Shown here: in pieces, positions 52,358 to 61,019 of the stretch
Position numbering within the stretch: position 1 is the first letter of the stretch
Layout of the letters: each line of letters opens with the position of its first letter
Origin: Rhodospirillales bacterium
Lineage (GTDB): Bacteria; Pseudomonadota; Alphaproteobacteria; Rhodospirillales; Shumkoniaceae
Direction of reading: 5' to 3'
Assembly (NCBI GenBank): GCA_028281785.1
Contig: JANQJG010000065.1
Span: 1-64,000 of the forward strand
DNA: 64,000 bases
Made by a program: the position numbers and the translations under genes
Notes under the pieces: generated by a model
What the model was told of the DNA's origin: nothing
Database searches by the model: none
What the model saw: only the letters and a program-made list of their open reading frames with translations

Positions 52358-53443
52358 ATGGAAACGGTCTGGGCGGTCGTCGGCGGTGGAAATGGCGGTC
52401 AATCGATGGCGGGACACCTCGCCGTCATGGGGTATCGCGTCCGGCTTTTCGACATCTTCAAGGAGACCGTCGACGCCATCAACGAACGGGGCGGCATCGA
52501 GGTCGAGGGCGTCGTCGAGGGGTTCGGGGTGCTGGAGGAGGCCACGGTCGACATCGGCGAGGCGATCGATGGCGTCGACATCATCGTGATCGTGGCGCCG
52601 GCGACGGCGCATGCCACGATCGCCCGGTCGCTGGCACCGCATCTGACCGACGGCCAGGTGGTGGCCGCCCATCCCGCCGCGACGGGGGGCGCGCTGGAGA
52701 TCCGCAAGATTCTGGATGAGGAGGGCTGCGAGGCGCGGATCGCCGTCGCCGAGACCAACACCCTCATCTATGCCTGTCGGGCACCGAGCCCGGGACATGC
52801 CTGCATTCACGGGATCAAGAAGGACCTGGTTCTGGCGACACTGCCGGCCCGCGAGAACGAGCGTGTGCTGTCGATGTTCCAAGAGGCGTTCCCGCAGACC
52901 GTCGGCGGGCGAACCGTCATGGAGACCAGTCTGGGGAACGCCAATGCCGTGATGCACCCGGCGCCGACGCTGCTGAACGCCTCGTTGATCGAGTCGCGCC
53001 ATGACTGGCTTTACTATCTGGATGGCATCACACCCACCGTCGGCGCCTTCGTCGAGGCATTGGACGCCGAGCGGATGGCGCTCGCCTCGGCCTATGGGAT
53101 CACGCTGACACCGATCCTGAAATGGTACGCCGTCGCCTATGGGGCCGAGGCTCCGACCCTGTCGGAGGCCGTTCGCAAGAACTCGGCTTACGCCAAGATC
53201 ACGGGGCAAAAGCAGATGCGCACGCGCTATCTGCTGGAGGACATTCCGACCGGGCTGGTGCCGATGATCGAGTTCGCGGCGCTGAAGGACGTGCCCGTCG
53301 AACGGATGCGGCTGGTGGCGCGGTTCGGCGAGTTCCTGCTTGGCGAGGATTTCTTCGCCTCGGGCCGCACCCTGAAGCAGCTCGGCGTTGCCGGCATGAG
53401 CCCGACGGCGTTCGATCGCTACCTTGAAACCGGCGAGCGGTGA
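52358..53443 (+). CDS. Opine (octopine/nopaline-type) dehydrogenase
   Basis: This NAD(P)-dependent enzyme of 361 residues belongs to the octopine/nopaline dehydrogenase family. These enzymes interconvert N-carboxyalkyl amino acids (opines) with an amino acid plus a keto acid. The Rossmann motif GGGNGG lies at residues 9-14. The catalytic domain contains NAVMHPAPTLLNASLIE (active His), then YYLDGITPTVGAFVEALDAE. GGGAGGAGG lies seven bases before ATG 52358. The following alanine dehydrogenase would consume alanine released from an alanine-derived opine. The substrate is otherwise unknown. Confidence 0.88.
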   Translation: METVWAVVGGGNGGQSMAGHLAVMGYRVRLFDIFKETVDAINERGGIEVEGVVEGFGVLEEATVDIGEAIDGVDIIVIVAPATAHATIARSLAPHLTDGQVVAAHPAATGGALEIRKILDEEGCEARIAVAETNTLIYACRAPSPGHACIHGIKKDLVLATLPARENERVLSMFQEAFPQTVGGRTVMETSLGNANAVMHPAPTLLNASLIESRHDWLYYLDGITPTVGAFVEALDAERMALASAYGITLTPILKWYAVAYGAEAPTLSEAVRKNSAYAKITGQKQMRTRYLLEDIPTGLVPMIEFAALKDVPVERMRLVARFGEFLLGEDFFASGRTLKQLGVAGMSPTAFDRYLETGER

Positions 53444-53493
53444 CCCGCCCCAATCCCCCATCCCACACCCAGAAGGAACGAGGACCGAAGACC

Positions 53494-54603
53494 ATGCACA
53501 TCGGCATTCCGAAGGAGATCAAGACACTCGAAAACCGCGTCGCCATGACGCCGGGCGCGGTCGCCTCGCTGACGCGGGCCGGACATGATGTGGTGGTGGA
53601 AACGCGCGCCGGACTCGGCAGCGGCCTGGCCGACGAGGAATACGTCCAGGCGGGCGCGAGAATGGTCTCCGCCGAGGAGGCCTGGGGCGCGGAACTGGTC
53701 ATCAAGGTCAAGGAACCCCTCGAGTCGGAGTTCCGCTATCTGCGCAAGGACCTGCTGCTGTTCACCTACCTTCATCTGGCGGCGGCCGGGCCCCTGACCC
53801 GCGCCCTTTTGGACGCGGGGACGGCGGGCGTCGCTTATGAGACGGTGACCCACCCCGACGGCAGCCTACCGCTGTTGACGCCGATGAGCGAGGTCGCCGG
53901 CCGCATGGCGACCCAGGCAGGCGCCCATTACCTGGCCAAGACGCTCGGCGGGCGCGGGGTCCTAATGGGCGGCGTGCCCGGCGTCCCCGCGGCCGACGTG
54001 ACGATCATCGGCGGCGGCATCGTCGGCACCAACGCGGCCAAGATGGCGGTCGGCCTGGGCGCGCGGGTGACCATCCTCGATGTCAGCCATGCGCGGCTGC
54101 AGTATTTGGACGACATCTTCGGCGGGCATGTGGCCACCCTCGCCTCCAACGACCATCACATCCGGGAGGCGGTCGCCGAGTCCGACCTGGTGGTGGGCGC
54201 CGTTCTGATCCCCGGGGCCAAGGCACCGCGCCTCGTCACCCGGGAGATGCTGCCGACCATGCGCGAGGGCTCGGTGATCGTGGACGTGGCGGTCGATCAG
54301 GGAGGCTGCGTCGAGACCATCCGCGCGACGACCCATGACGACCCGACCTATGTGATCGACGGGGTGGTCCATTACGGCGTCGCCAATATGCCCGGGGCGA
54401 TGCCGCGCACCTCGACCTTCGCGCTGGTCAACCAGACCATCGGCTATACCTTGCGGCTGGCCGGCGGGGGCCTGGACGCGCTCCGCGCCGACCCCGGGTT
54501 CGCGCAGGGCCTGAACACGCTCGACGGGGAGCTGACCTGCCCCGCCGTCGGCGAAGCCTTCAACCTGCCGGCAAAGACGCCGGAGCAGGCGCTGGGCCTG
54601 TAG
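53494..54603 (+). CDS. ald: Alanine dehydrogenase
   Basis: This enzyme converts L-alanine to pyruvate and ammonia with NAD+. The 369 residues show the start MHIGIPKEIKTLENRVAMTP, catalytic Lys73 (VKVKEP) and His94 (TYLHLAAAG), the NAD motif IIGGGIVGTNAAKMAVG, and the VDVAVDQGGCVET and HYGVANMPGAMPRTST signatures. It lies 50 bases after the opine dehydrogenase under the same sigma54 promoter. Together they would feed pyruvate and ammonia from an opine. Confidence 0.96.
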   Translation: MHIGIPKEIKTLENRVAMTPGAVASLTRAGHDVVVETRAGLGSGLADEEYVQAGARMVSAEEAWGAELVIKVKEPLESEFRYLRKDLLLFTYLHLAAAGPLTRALLDAGTAGVAYETVTHPDGSLPLLTPMSEVAGRMATQAGAHYLAKTLGGRGVLMGGVPGVPAADVTIIGGGIVGTNAAKMAVGLGARVTILDVSHARLQYLDDIFGGHVATLASNDHHIREAVAESDLVVGAVLIPGAKAPRLVTREMLPTMREGSVIVDVAVDQGGCVETIRATTHDDPTYVIDGVVHYGVANMPGAMPRTSTFALVNQTIGYTLRLAGGGLDALRADPGFAQGLNTLDGELTCPAVGEAFNLPAKTPEQALGL

Positions 54604-54698
54604 AGCCGGATGTCATGGGGCGTGCGCGCGTCTCGGCGGTGCCGTTGGGACGCGCCATGCCCGTTGACGAAAGCGCGAGCCGATGCCGCGCGGGATCG

Positions 54699-55136
54699 TC
54701 ACGCCGCGAGGGAACGGTGATCCGAGTCGTTCGCGATCGCCGTCGCCTGGCCCCGGCTCTCCGCGCCAGCGACGGGAAGACCACGGTCGGTGGGGATTCC
54801 CGCGCCCGGGCCCCGAAGATCCTTGCCCTCGACAACCGCCTGGTAAAGCGCGGCGGGAATGTCCTCGCGCCTGAGGCCCAGCTCGGCCAATTCCGCATCC
54901 CCCATCATGGTCAGGCGCTCGTAACCCACCCTGAATTCCAGGCCCTTGTAGATGGCGTCGCCAACGGCGCAGAGATAGTGAAAAAGTCGGCCGAAAAACC
55001 GGACCAAGAGCTTCGCGGCATGTTCGGCTTGCAGTTCTTGCACGGCAACCTCCATTTCCAGCAAGTCAACCGGATCGCGTGTCAAAAAATCGGGCAAGGT
55101 CGATGCCCGGCGGTAGTCAAGCCCCTCGGAAGACAT
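54699..55136 (-). CDS. DUF1127 domain-containing protein
   Basis: This 145-residue protein has a C-central DUF1127 motif (FRVGYERLTMMGDAELAELG, then LRREDIPAALYQAV; about residues 66-100). An N-terminal helical part and a disordered tail flank it. DUF1127 proteins are small, basic, often stress- or phosphate-related proteins in alphaproteobacteria; some bind RNA. This one is longer than the usual 45-75 residues. AAGGAG lies eight bases before its ATG. The plus-strand open frame over the same stretch is rejected. Confidence 0.75.
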   Translation of the reverse strand: MSSEGLDYRRASTLPDFLTRDPVDLLEMEVAVQELQAEHAAKLLVRFFGRLFHYLCAVGDAIYKGLEFRVGYERLTMMGDAELAELGLRREDIPAALYQAVVEGKDLRGPGAGIPTDRGLPVAGAESRGQATAIANDSDHRSLAA

Positions 55137-55327
55137 CGGGGTTCTCCTTTGGAAGGATCGCGTGGCGCTCGGAGGGGCTGTCTCACGCCGCCGGCTCCAA
55201 GCGTTTCGCTAACACCCTTATTCTACGCCGTTTTCACCGGCGCATCCGTGCAAATGCCGCAGATCAGCACTGACGGACATGCATGCCAGAATGCTCCGGG
55301 CCGGAATTGACAGGGGCGCGCATGCCG

Positions 55328-55341
55328 GGTTAACGTTAACC
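55328..55341. promoter_or_regulatory. LacI-family operator O1
   Basis: GGTTAACGTTAACC is a perfect 14-bp palindrome 30 bases upstream of the LacI gene start. It has the central CG of LacI/GalR-type sites. The same TTAACG core recurs at 56422 and 56529, so it is probably the autoregulatory site. Confidence 0.75.
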
Positions 55342-55370
55342 TTCGGAATGGCAGCTCGGCGAGCCCCCGC

Positions 55371-56396
55371 ATGCCCGGACGCGTGAAACGGCCGACCATC
55401 AAGGACGTCGCCCGCGAGGCGGGCGTCTCGATGATGACCGTCTCCAGGGTGCTGACCAAAAAGGGGCGGGCGTCCCAGGACACCATCGACAAGGTTTTGA
55501 GGACGATCGAGGAGCTGGGCTATGTCCCCGACCTCAACGCCGGCGCCCTGTCCTCGCGGAATTCGGGCTTCATCGCGGTTCTGGTACCCTCGGTCGACAA
55601 CTCGAACTTCGCGCAATCGGTCAGGGGCATCACCGACGTCCTCAACGACAACGGCCTTCAAATCCTGCTGGGCTCGACGGATTTTTCGGTCGAGCGTGAG
55701 GAGACGGTCCTCGAAACCATCCTCAAGCGCCGGCCCGACGGTGTCATCCTCACGGGCGGGAACCACACGGCGCGCAGCCGCCGCATGCTGGAAAACGCGG
55801 GGATCGCCGTCGTCGAGACCTGGGACCTGCCGGCCGACCCCATCGACCATGTGGTCGGCTTCTCCAATGTCGCGGTCTCCCACGCCATGGTCGACCATCT
55901 GCATGAGCGGGGATACCGGCGCATCGGCTTCATCGGCAGCTCGTCGGACAGCGACACCCGCGGCGCCGACCGCGAGCGCGGCTATTCGGAAGCCTTGAAG
56001 AAGCACGGCCTCGAGCATCACCGGGTGATCCGGCTTGGCGCCCCGCCGGTCCCGGTCGAGCAGGGCGGCGAGGCGATCGTCGAGATGCTGCGGCGCTGGC
56101 CGGAGACGGACGCCGCCATGTTCGTCTCCGACCGCACCGCCTTCGGCGCGCTGATGGAGTGCCACCGATGCAGCTGGCCGGTGCCCGATCGGGTCGCGAT
56201 CGCCGGGTTCGGCAATTTCGACATGGCCCGCAACTGCCATCCGCGAATCACGACGACCGCGATCGACTGCTATGAAATGGGCCGGTTCGCGGCGGAACGG
56301 ATCGTCGACGCGCGGGCGCGCGCCGCCGCGGGGGAGCGCGTGAAGCCGGAGATCACCATGATTCCCTATCGCATTCTGGGGCGGCAGACGACCTGA
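55371..56396 (+). CDS. LacI family transcriptional regulator
   Basis: This repressor of 341 residues has a LacI HTH with the hinge (about residues 8-60; TIKDVAREAGVSMMTVSRVL, IEELGYVPDLNAGALS). A periplasmic-binding-type effector domain follows (FIAVLVPSVDNSNFAQ to FGNFDMARNCHPRITTT). It belongs to the GntR/IdnR-like branch that recognises GTTAAC-type half sites, in line with three such sites here. Its effector is probably the substrate or an intermediate of the downstream dehydrogenase-TTT-sulfatase operon. Confidence 0.95.
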   Translation: MPGRVKRPTIKDVAREAGVSMMTVSRVLTKKGRASQDTIDKVLRTIEELGYVPDLNAGALSSRNSGFIAVLVPSVDNSNFAQSVRGITDVLNDNGLQILLGSTDFSVEREETVLETILKRRPDGVILTGGNHTARSRRMLENAGIAVVETWDLPADPIDHVVGFSNVAVSHAMVDHLHERGYRRIGFIGSSSDSDTRGADRERGYSEALKKHGLEHHRVIRLGAPPVPVEQGGEAIVEMLRRWPETDAAMFVSDRTAFGALMECHRCSWPVPDRVAIAGFGNFDMARNCHPRITTTAIDCYEMGRFAAERIVDARARAAAGERVKPEITMIPYRILGRQTT

Positions 56397-56421
56397 GCGT
56401 CCAGTTGGGACCGCAGGTTTT

Positions 56422-56435
56422 AGTTAACGATAACT
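56422..56435. promoter_or_regulatory. LacI-family operator O2
   Basis: AGTTAACGATAACT: 5-bp arms AGTTA/TAACT with a slightly imperfect centre, a near copy of O1. Its centre lies 107 bases upstream of O3, suitable for repression by looping. Confidence 0.6.
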
Positions 56436-56514
56436 GTCTTTGTTCCGATTGATAGTCATACAAGATGCAGAAAAATATAATTTTTTCTGCCTATGCGAGA
56501 ACCAGAGTTGTCCG

Positions 56515-56543
56515 TTGACTCATAAATGAGTTAACGTTACCAT
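56515..56543 (+). promoter_or_regulatory. Promoter and operator O3 of the second TTT operon
   Basis: TTGACT (56515-56520), 17 bases, TACCAT (56538-56543). The operator AGTTAACGTTACCA (56529-56542) overlaps spacer and -10, so bound repressor would block RNA polymerase. The transcription start would be near 56550, ahead of the dehydrogenase. Confidence 0.6.
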
Positions 56544-56581
56544 AAATCAACAAAGCTGAACCGGGGAGGCATGGGGCGTCG

Positions 56582-57508
56582 ATGGGCGAGAAACCAACCG
56601 TCGGACTGATCGGGGTCGGGCTCATGGGTCACGGCATGGGCCACAACATCCTCGGCAAGGGGTTCGATCTTCTCATCCATGACTGCAACCGGACCCCGGG
56701 TATCCGGGATCTGGCGTCGCGCGGCGCCCGGGAAATGAAAAGCGCCCGGGCCTTGACCGAAGGGTCCGACATCGTCCTGTGCAGCCTTCCGAGCGTGCCG
56801 GCGATCAGCGAGGTCATCGGCGGAAAGGATGGCGTGGTCGAGAGTGTCCGCGAAGGGGCGGTTGTCGTCGACACATCGACCAGTACGCCGGTCCTGGCGA
56901 CCGGTTTTGCCGAAGAGGCCCGGGAGAAGGGAGCGGGGTTTGTCGATGCCGCCCTCATGAAGGGACCGGTACAGGCGATGGAGGGCAGCCTGAACATCAT
57001 CGCGGGCGGCGGCGACGCCGACATCGCGCGGGTCAAACCGGTGCTGGATACGTTTTCCGAGAAGTTTTTCCATGTCGGCCCGGTCGGCAGCGGCTGCGTG
57101 GTGAAGCTGCTGAACCAGGCGATCGGGCTCGGCACCCATGCCGTGGTCACCGAGGCCTTCGTCCTCGGGGCCAAGCTGGGGGTGGATCTTGGGGTCCTCT
57201 TCGAGATCGTCGATTCGGGCCAGGCCAGCTCGGAAAAGCTTAAGATCCTGTCGAAGAAGTTCCTGGAGGCGGACTACAGCCTCAAATTCGCCACCGATAC
57301 CGGCATCAAGGATCTTCGCCTGTGTGAGCGCATGTCCGTCGACGCGGAAGGGCATACGCCGATCTTGAACACGGTAATCGGTCTGTTTGAGACGAACGCG
57401 ACGCTCGGAAACGGCGCCGAGGATGTTTCCACGCTGGCGTCGAGCGTCGGAAGACTGTCCGGAATCGATTTCGTGGAGATGGCACGGAAGAAGAAAGATG
57501 CGGGATGA
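56582..57508 (+). CDS. 3-hydroxyisobutyrate dehydrogenase family oxidoreductase
   Basis: This beta-hydroxyacid dehydrogenase of 308 residues has the cofactor motif GLIGVGLMGHGM (8-19), the substrate motif DAALMKGPVQAMEGSL (122-136, diverged from the usual DAPVSGG) and catalytic Lys175 in GSGCVVKLLNQ. The family includes 3-hydroxyisobutyrate dehydrogenase and tartronate semialdehyde reductase. The altered substrate loop means the substrate should not be assigned by name alone. The Shine-Dalgarno GGGGAGG is 13 bases ahead of ATG 56582, a long spacing. It is the first gene of the LacI-controlled operon. Confidence 0.9.
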   Translation: MGEKPTVGLIGVGLMGHGMGHNILGKGFDLLIHDCNRTPGIRDLASRGAREMKSARALTEGSDIVLCSLPSVPAISEVIGGKDGVVESVREGAVVVDTSTSTPVLATGFAEEAREKGAGFVDAALMKGPVQAMEGSLNIIAGGGDADIARVKPVLDTFSEKFFHVGPVGSGCVVKLLNQAIGLGTHAVVTEAFVLGAKLGVDLGVLFEIVDSGQASSEKLKILSKKFLEADYSLKFATDTGIKDLRLCERMSVDAEGHTPILNTVIGLFETNATLGNGAEDVSTLASSVGRLSGIDFVEMARKKKDAG

Positions 57509-57989
57509 CGACGCGCCGAAGGCGCCGGTCCATCCGGATTTCCACTACGGTTTCGCCCTGTTCGCGGTCGGCGGGTGGATGTTTCTGCACACCTTCAGCG
57601 ACCGCTACGATTTCGACCTTCTGTTCGGCGACGTCTCGACGGTCTTCTTCCCGCGTGTCGTCCTCACCCTGTGGATGGCGCTCTCGGCGATCCTGATCGT
57701 CAACGGCTTGCGGGGCCGCGGCGACCGGGACGATCGCGAACGCGTGCTTTCCGTCGGGATTCCGAGGCTCGTCCTCGTCTTCGCCGTGACTGTGGCCGCC
57801 GCCGTCGTGCTCTGGCTGGCCGGCCTGCTGATCGGCGGGACCGCGCTGATGATCGCGGTGGGGCTGGCCCTCGGCTATCGGCGCCTGATCCTTCTGGTGC
57901 CGGTCAGTCTGGCGGTACCGACGGCGATCTGGTTCGCGCTCGGCCATGTCGCGCGGATCTCCCTCCCCGCCGGCGTTTTGTGGGGCTGA
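57498..57989 (+). CDS. tctB: Tripartite tricarboxylate transporter small membrane subunit (TctB), second set
   Basis: This TctB-type protein of 163 residues has four hydrophobic helices and the family segment DVSTVFFPRVVLTLWMALSA. ATG 57498 lies inside the dehydrogenase gene, whose stop it overlaps by 11 bases, and has GGAAGAAG just upstream, implying coupled translation. The longer upstream frame is an artefact of that overlap. Confidence 0.85.
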   Translation: MRDDDAPKAPVHPDFHYGFALFAVGGWMFLHTFSDRYDFDLLFGDVSTVFFPRVVLTLWMALSAILIVNGLRGRGDRDDRERVLSVGIPRLVLVFAVTVAAAVVLWLAGLLIGGTALMIAVGLALGYRRLILLVPVSLAVPTAIWFALGHVARISLPAGVLWG

Positions 57990-57994
57990 GGGGC

Positions 57995-59494
57995 ATGATC
58001 GCGCACCTGCCCGAAGCGCTGTCCCTGACCTTCTCCTGGTCGGTGATGCTGGCGCTGCTCGCCGGCAGCGTGATCGGGGTGATCGTCGGCGTGCTGCCGG
58101 GGCTCGGCAGCGCACTCGGGCTGGTCATGGTGCTGCCGATCACCTTCGGCCTGGAGCCGGCGGCCGCCGTGGCCGTCCTGGTCTCGGTCTATGCCTGCTC
58201 GATCTATGGCGGCTCGGTCTCGGCGATCCTGATCAACGTGCCGGGGACGCCGCAATCGGCGGCGACGGTCATGGACGGCTATCCGATGGCGCGGCAGGGC
58301 AAGGCGGCCCTGGCGCTCGGCTGGGCCACCATGGCCTCCTTCGTCGGCGGCATGTTCTCGCTGGTCCTGCTCGTGCTGACGGCGCCGCAGCTCGCCCGCT
58401 TCTCCCTCAATTTCGGCCCGATCGAGACCTTCGCCCTGATCCTCTTCGCGATGACCACCATCGCCTGGGTCTCCCATGGCAGCATGGTGAAGGGGGTACT
58501 GGCCTCCCTGATCGGGCTTTTTATCGGCCTGGTCGGCCCCGACCAGATGACCGGTCAGACCCGGTTCGATTTCGATCTGTTCGTGCTGTCCGGCGGGTTC
58601 GCGCTGGTGCCCGTGCTGATCGGCATCTTCGCGCTCTCGGAGATCCTCATCCAGGCGGCGTTCATGAAGGACGCCTCGGCGCCAACGGTGATCGAGGGTG
58701 GCTTCAAGCTGGCGCCCTGGCGCGAATGGCGCATCCGCTGGGTTACCTTCCTGCGCAGCAGCGCGATCGGCAGCTTCATCGGCGTGCTGCCGGGCACGGG
58801 GGCGACGGCGGCGGCCTTCATCGCCTATGCCGACGCCAAGCGCCGCTCGCCCCGGACGGCGAATTTTGGCCAGGGCGAACCGGAGGGCGTGGTCGCCTCG
58901 GAGACCGCCAACAACGCGGTGAGCGGCGGCGCCATGGTGCCGATGCTGGCGCTCGGCATTCCCGGCGACGGCGTCACCGCCATCATGATGGGCGCCCTGA
59001 CCATCCATGGGATCGTGCCCGGCGTCTATCTGTTCCGCGACCAGCCGAGCCTGGTGACCAGCATCTTCCTGCTGTTCTGCCTGGCCAACATCCTGATCCT
59101 GGTGGTCGGGGCGGGCGGCGCGAGCCTCTATTCCCGGCTGTTGCGGGCGCCGATGTCGCTGCTGATGCCGGCGGTCGTGCTGCTGTCCTTCGTCGGCGCC
59201 TATGCGACCCGGACCAATGCCTTCGACTTCACCGTCGTGATCGTGGCCGGGGTGGTCGGTTTCCTGCTGAGGCTGAACGGCTTTCCGCTGGCGCCGATCA
59301 TCATCGGCTTCATCCTCGGCAAGCCGTTGGAAATGGGCCTGCGCCAGGGGCTGGTGATGACCGACCAGAACTTCCTGGCCTTTGCCCTAAGCCCCATCGC
59401 CGCCTTTCTGTTCGCGCTCACTGCCCTGGTCCTTTTCCAGCCCCTCATCAAGCAAGCGATCCGCGTCCTAAAAGGCGCCCCGGACGGAGCTTAG
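57995..59494 (+). CDS. tctA: Tripartite tricarboxylate transporter permease (TctA), second set
   Basis: This is the large TTT membrane subunit of 499 residues with about 12 helices. The signatures VIVGVLPGLGSALGLVMVLP, CSIYGGSVSAILINVPGTPQ, SFIGVLPGTGATAAAFIAYA and NNAVSGGAMVPMLALGIPGD are complete. GAGGGG precedes ATG 57995. It is clearly homologous to the first TctA (40482-41969) but differs throughout, so the two sets are not a recent duplication. Confidence 0.95.
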   Translation: MIAHLPEALSLTFSWSVMLALLAGSVIGVIVGVLPGLGSALGLVMVLPITFGLEPAAAVAVLVSVYACSIYGGSVSAILINVPGTPQSAATVMDGYPMARQGKAALALGWATMASFVGGMFSLVLLVLTAPQLARFSLNFGPIETFALILFAMTTIAWVSHGSMVKGVLASLIGLFIGLVGPDQMTGQTRFDFDLFVLSGGFALVPVLIGIFALSEILIQAAFMKDASAPTVIEGGFKLAPWREWRIRWVTFLRSSAIGSFIGVLPGTGATAAAFIAYADAKRRSPRTANFGQGEPEGVVASETANNAVSGGAMVPMLALGIPGDGVTAIMMGALTIHGIVPGVYLFRDQPSLVTSIFLLFCLANILILVVGAGGASLYSRLLRAPMSLLMPAVVLLSFVGAYATRTNAFDFTVVIVAGVVGFLLRLNGFPLAPIIIGFILGKPLEMGLRQGLVMTDQNFLAFALSPIAAFLFALTALVLFQPLIKQAIRVLKGAPDGA

Positions 59495-59500
59495 CGAGCC

Positions 59501-60979
59501 ATGCCCTCTCGACCGAACATCCTGCTGATCACCGTCGACCAATGGCCCGGCTATCTGCTGGGCAGCGCGGGACATCCCGTGATCGAGACGCCGACACTGG
59601 ACACGCTGGCGGCGGCGGGCACGCGCTATACCGCCACCTATAGCGAATGTCCGATCTGCATCCCGGCGCGGCGGACGCTGATGACCGGTACCAGCCCGCG
59701 CAGCCATGGCGACCGCATCTTCAAGCCCCAGGAGCGGATGCCGGACCTGCCGACCCTGGCCGCGACCTTCCGGGCGCATGGATATCAGGCGACCTCGGTC
59801 GGCAAGCTGCACGTCCATCCGCAGCGGGATCGGATCGGCTTCGACGATACGATCATCGCCGAGGAGGGCCGGCCGCAGCTCGGCGCCGTCGACGATTACG
59901 ACATGTTCCTGGCCGCCCAGGGCCATGCCGGCCAGCAGTTCCTGCACGGCATGAGCAACAACGAATATGGCTGGCGGGAATGGCATCTGCCCGAGTTCTG
60001 CCATGTGACCAACTGGATCGCGCGCGAGATGGCGCACAGCATCAAGCGTCGCGACCCCACGCGCCCAGCCCTCTGGAACCTGTCGTTCACGCATCCGCAC
60101 CCGCCGATCGTGCCGCTTCGCGTCTATCTGGAGCGCTATGCGCGGCGGGACCCCGATAGGCCGGTTACCGGCGACTGGGCCACGTCGTTCGAGGACCTGC
60201 CGCACGCCCTGCAATTGGTGCGGATGTATTGGGCGCAGCTCGGGCCGGAGGCGATGGCCGACATGCGCCGCGCCTTCTATGCCCTGTGCACGCATATCGA
60301 CCACCAGATCCGCGTCGTCATCGGCACCCTGCGCGAGGAGGGCCTGCTCGACCGCACGGCGATCCTGTTCACGGCCGACCATGGCGACATGCAGGGCCAT
60401 CACGGCCTCTATGCCAAACGGCTGTTATATGAACCCTCGGCCTGCGTGCCGACGATGCTGGTCGCCCCGAAGGGCGACATGGAGGGCGCGCGCGGCGGGG
60501 TTCGCGGCGAGCTGTTCGGCCTCGCCGACGTCATGCCGACCCTGCTCGAGATCGCGGGTATCGCCGCGCCCGAGACCTGCGAGGGGATGTCGATGCTGGG
60601 GTCCGAAGGGCGGCCATTCGTCTATGGCGAATGCATGGAGGACGCCAAGGCGACACGCATGGTCCGCGAGGGGCCGCACAAGCTGATCTGGTATCCGGCC
60701 GGAAACCGCGTGCAGCTGTTCGATATGGTCGCGGACCCAAACGAGTGCCGCGACCTGTCGGAAGACCCCGCGCTGGCCGACACCCGCGAGCGGTTGGAGA
60801 AGACGCTGATCTCGCAGCTTTATGGCGGCGACCTCGACTGGGTCGAGGACGGGCGCCTCACGGGGTTCGCGGCCCCGGAGCTTCCGCAAATGGACAATCG
60901 GGGGCTGTCGGGGCAGCGCGGACACCACTACCCGCAACCGCCGGTCGATGATTCGGGAACCGTCGTGGGGACCGTTTGA
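59501..60979 (+). CDS. Type I sulfatase/phosphonate monoester hydrolase family protein
   Basis: This 492-residue alkaline-phosphatase-fold enzyme has start NILLITVDQWPGYLLG (metal Asp13 and Gln14) and the sulfatase signature CIPARRTLMTG. In that signature Cys53 (C-x-P-x-R) is the residue converted to formylglycine. FTADHGDMQGHHGLYAKRLL supplies further metal ligands. No signal peptide is seen, so it is cytosolic and would need the cell's formylglycine-generating enzyme. It hydrolyses sulfate or phosphonate esters; lying inside the TTT operon, it may desulfate the imported compound. Confidence 0.9.
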   Translation: MPSRPNILLITVDQWPGYLLGSAGHPVIETPTLDTLAAAGTRYTATYSECPICIPARRTLMTGTSPRSHGDRIFKPQERMPDLPTLAATFRAHGYQATSVGKLHVHPQRDRIGFDDTIIAEEGRPQLGAVDDYDMFLAAQGHAGQQFLHGMSNNEYGWREWHLPEFCHVTNWIAREMAHSIKRRDPTRPALWNLSFTHPHPPIVPLRVYLERYARRDPDRPVTGDWATSFEDLPHALQLVRMYWAQLGPEAMADMRRAFYALCTHIDHQIRVVIGTLREEGLLDRTAILFTADHGDMQGHHGLYAKRLLYEPSACVPTMLVAPKGDMEGARGGVRGELFGLADVMPTLLEIAGIAAPETCEGMSMLGSEGRPFVYGECMEDAKATRMVREGPHKLIWYPAGNRVQLFDMVADPNECRDLSEDPALADTRERLEKTLISQLYGGDLDWVEDGRLTGFAAPELPQMDNRGLSGQRGHHYPQPPVDDSGTVVGTV

Positions 60980-61019
60980 GCAAGAAAATCGCACAAAACA
61001 CAGCCAAGGGAGAGTGATC

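Noticed and set aside
54615..55310. 231-codon plus-strand frame after ald
   Set aside because: The minus-strand DUF1127 protein explains the region, with a good Shine-Dalgarno and a family motif.
40482..59494. Second TTT set as a recent duplication of the first
   Set aside because: TctA, TctB and TctC of the two sets differ throughout in sequence, order and partners; they share family motifs only.
57946..59643. 565-codon plus-strand frame across the second tctA
   Set aside because: It is the Arg/Gly-rich +1 shadow of a clear TctA sequence and runs past its stop into the sulfatase.
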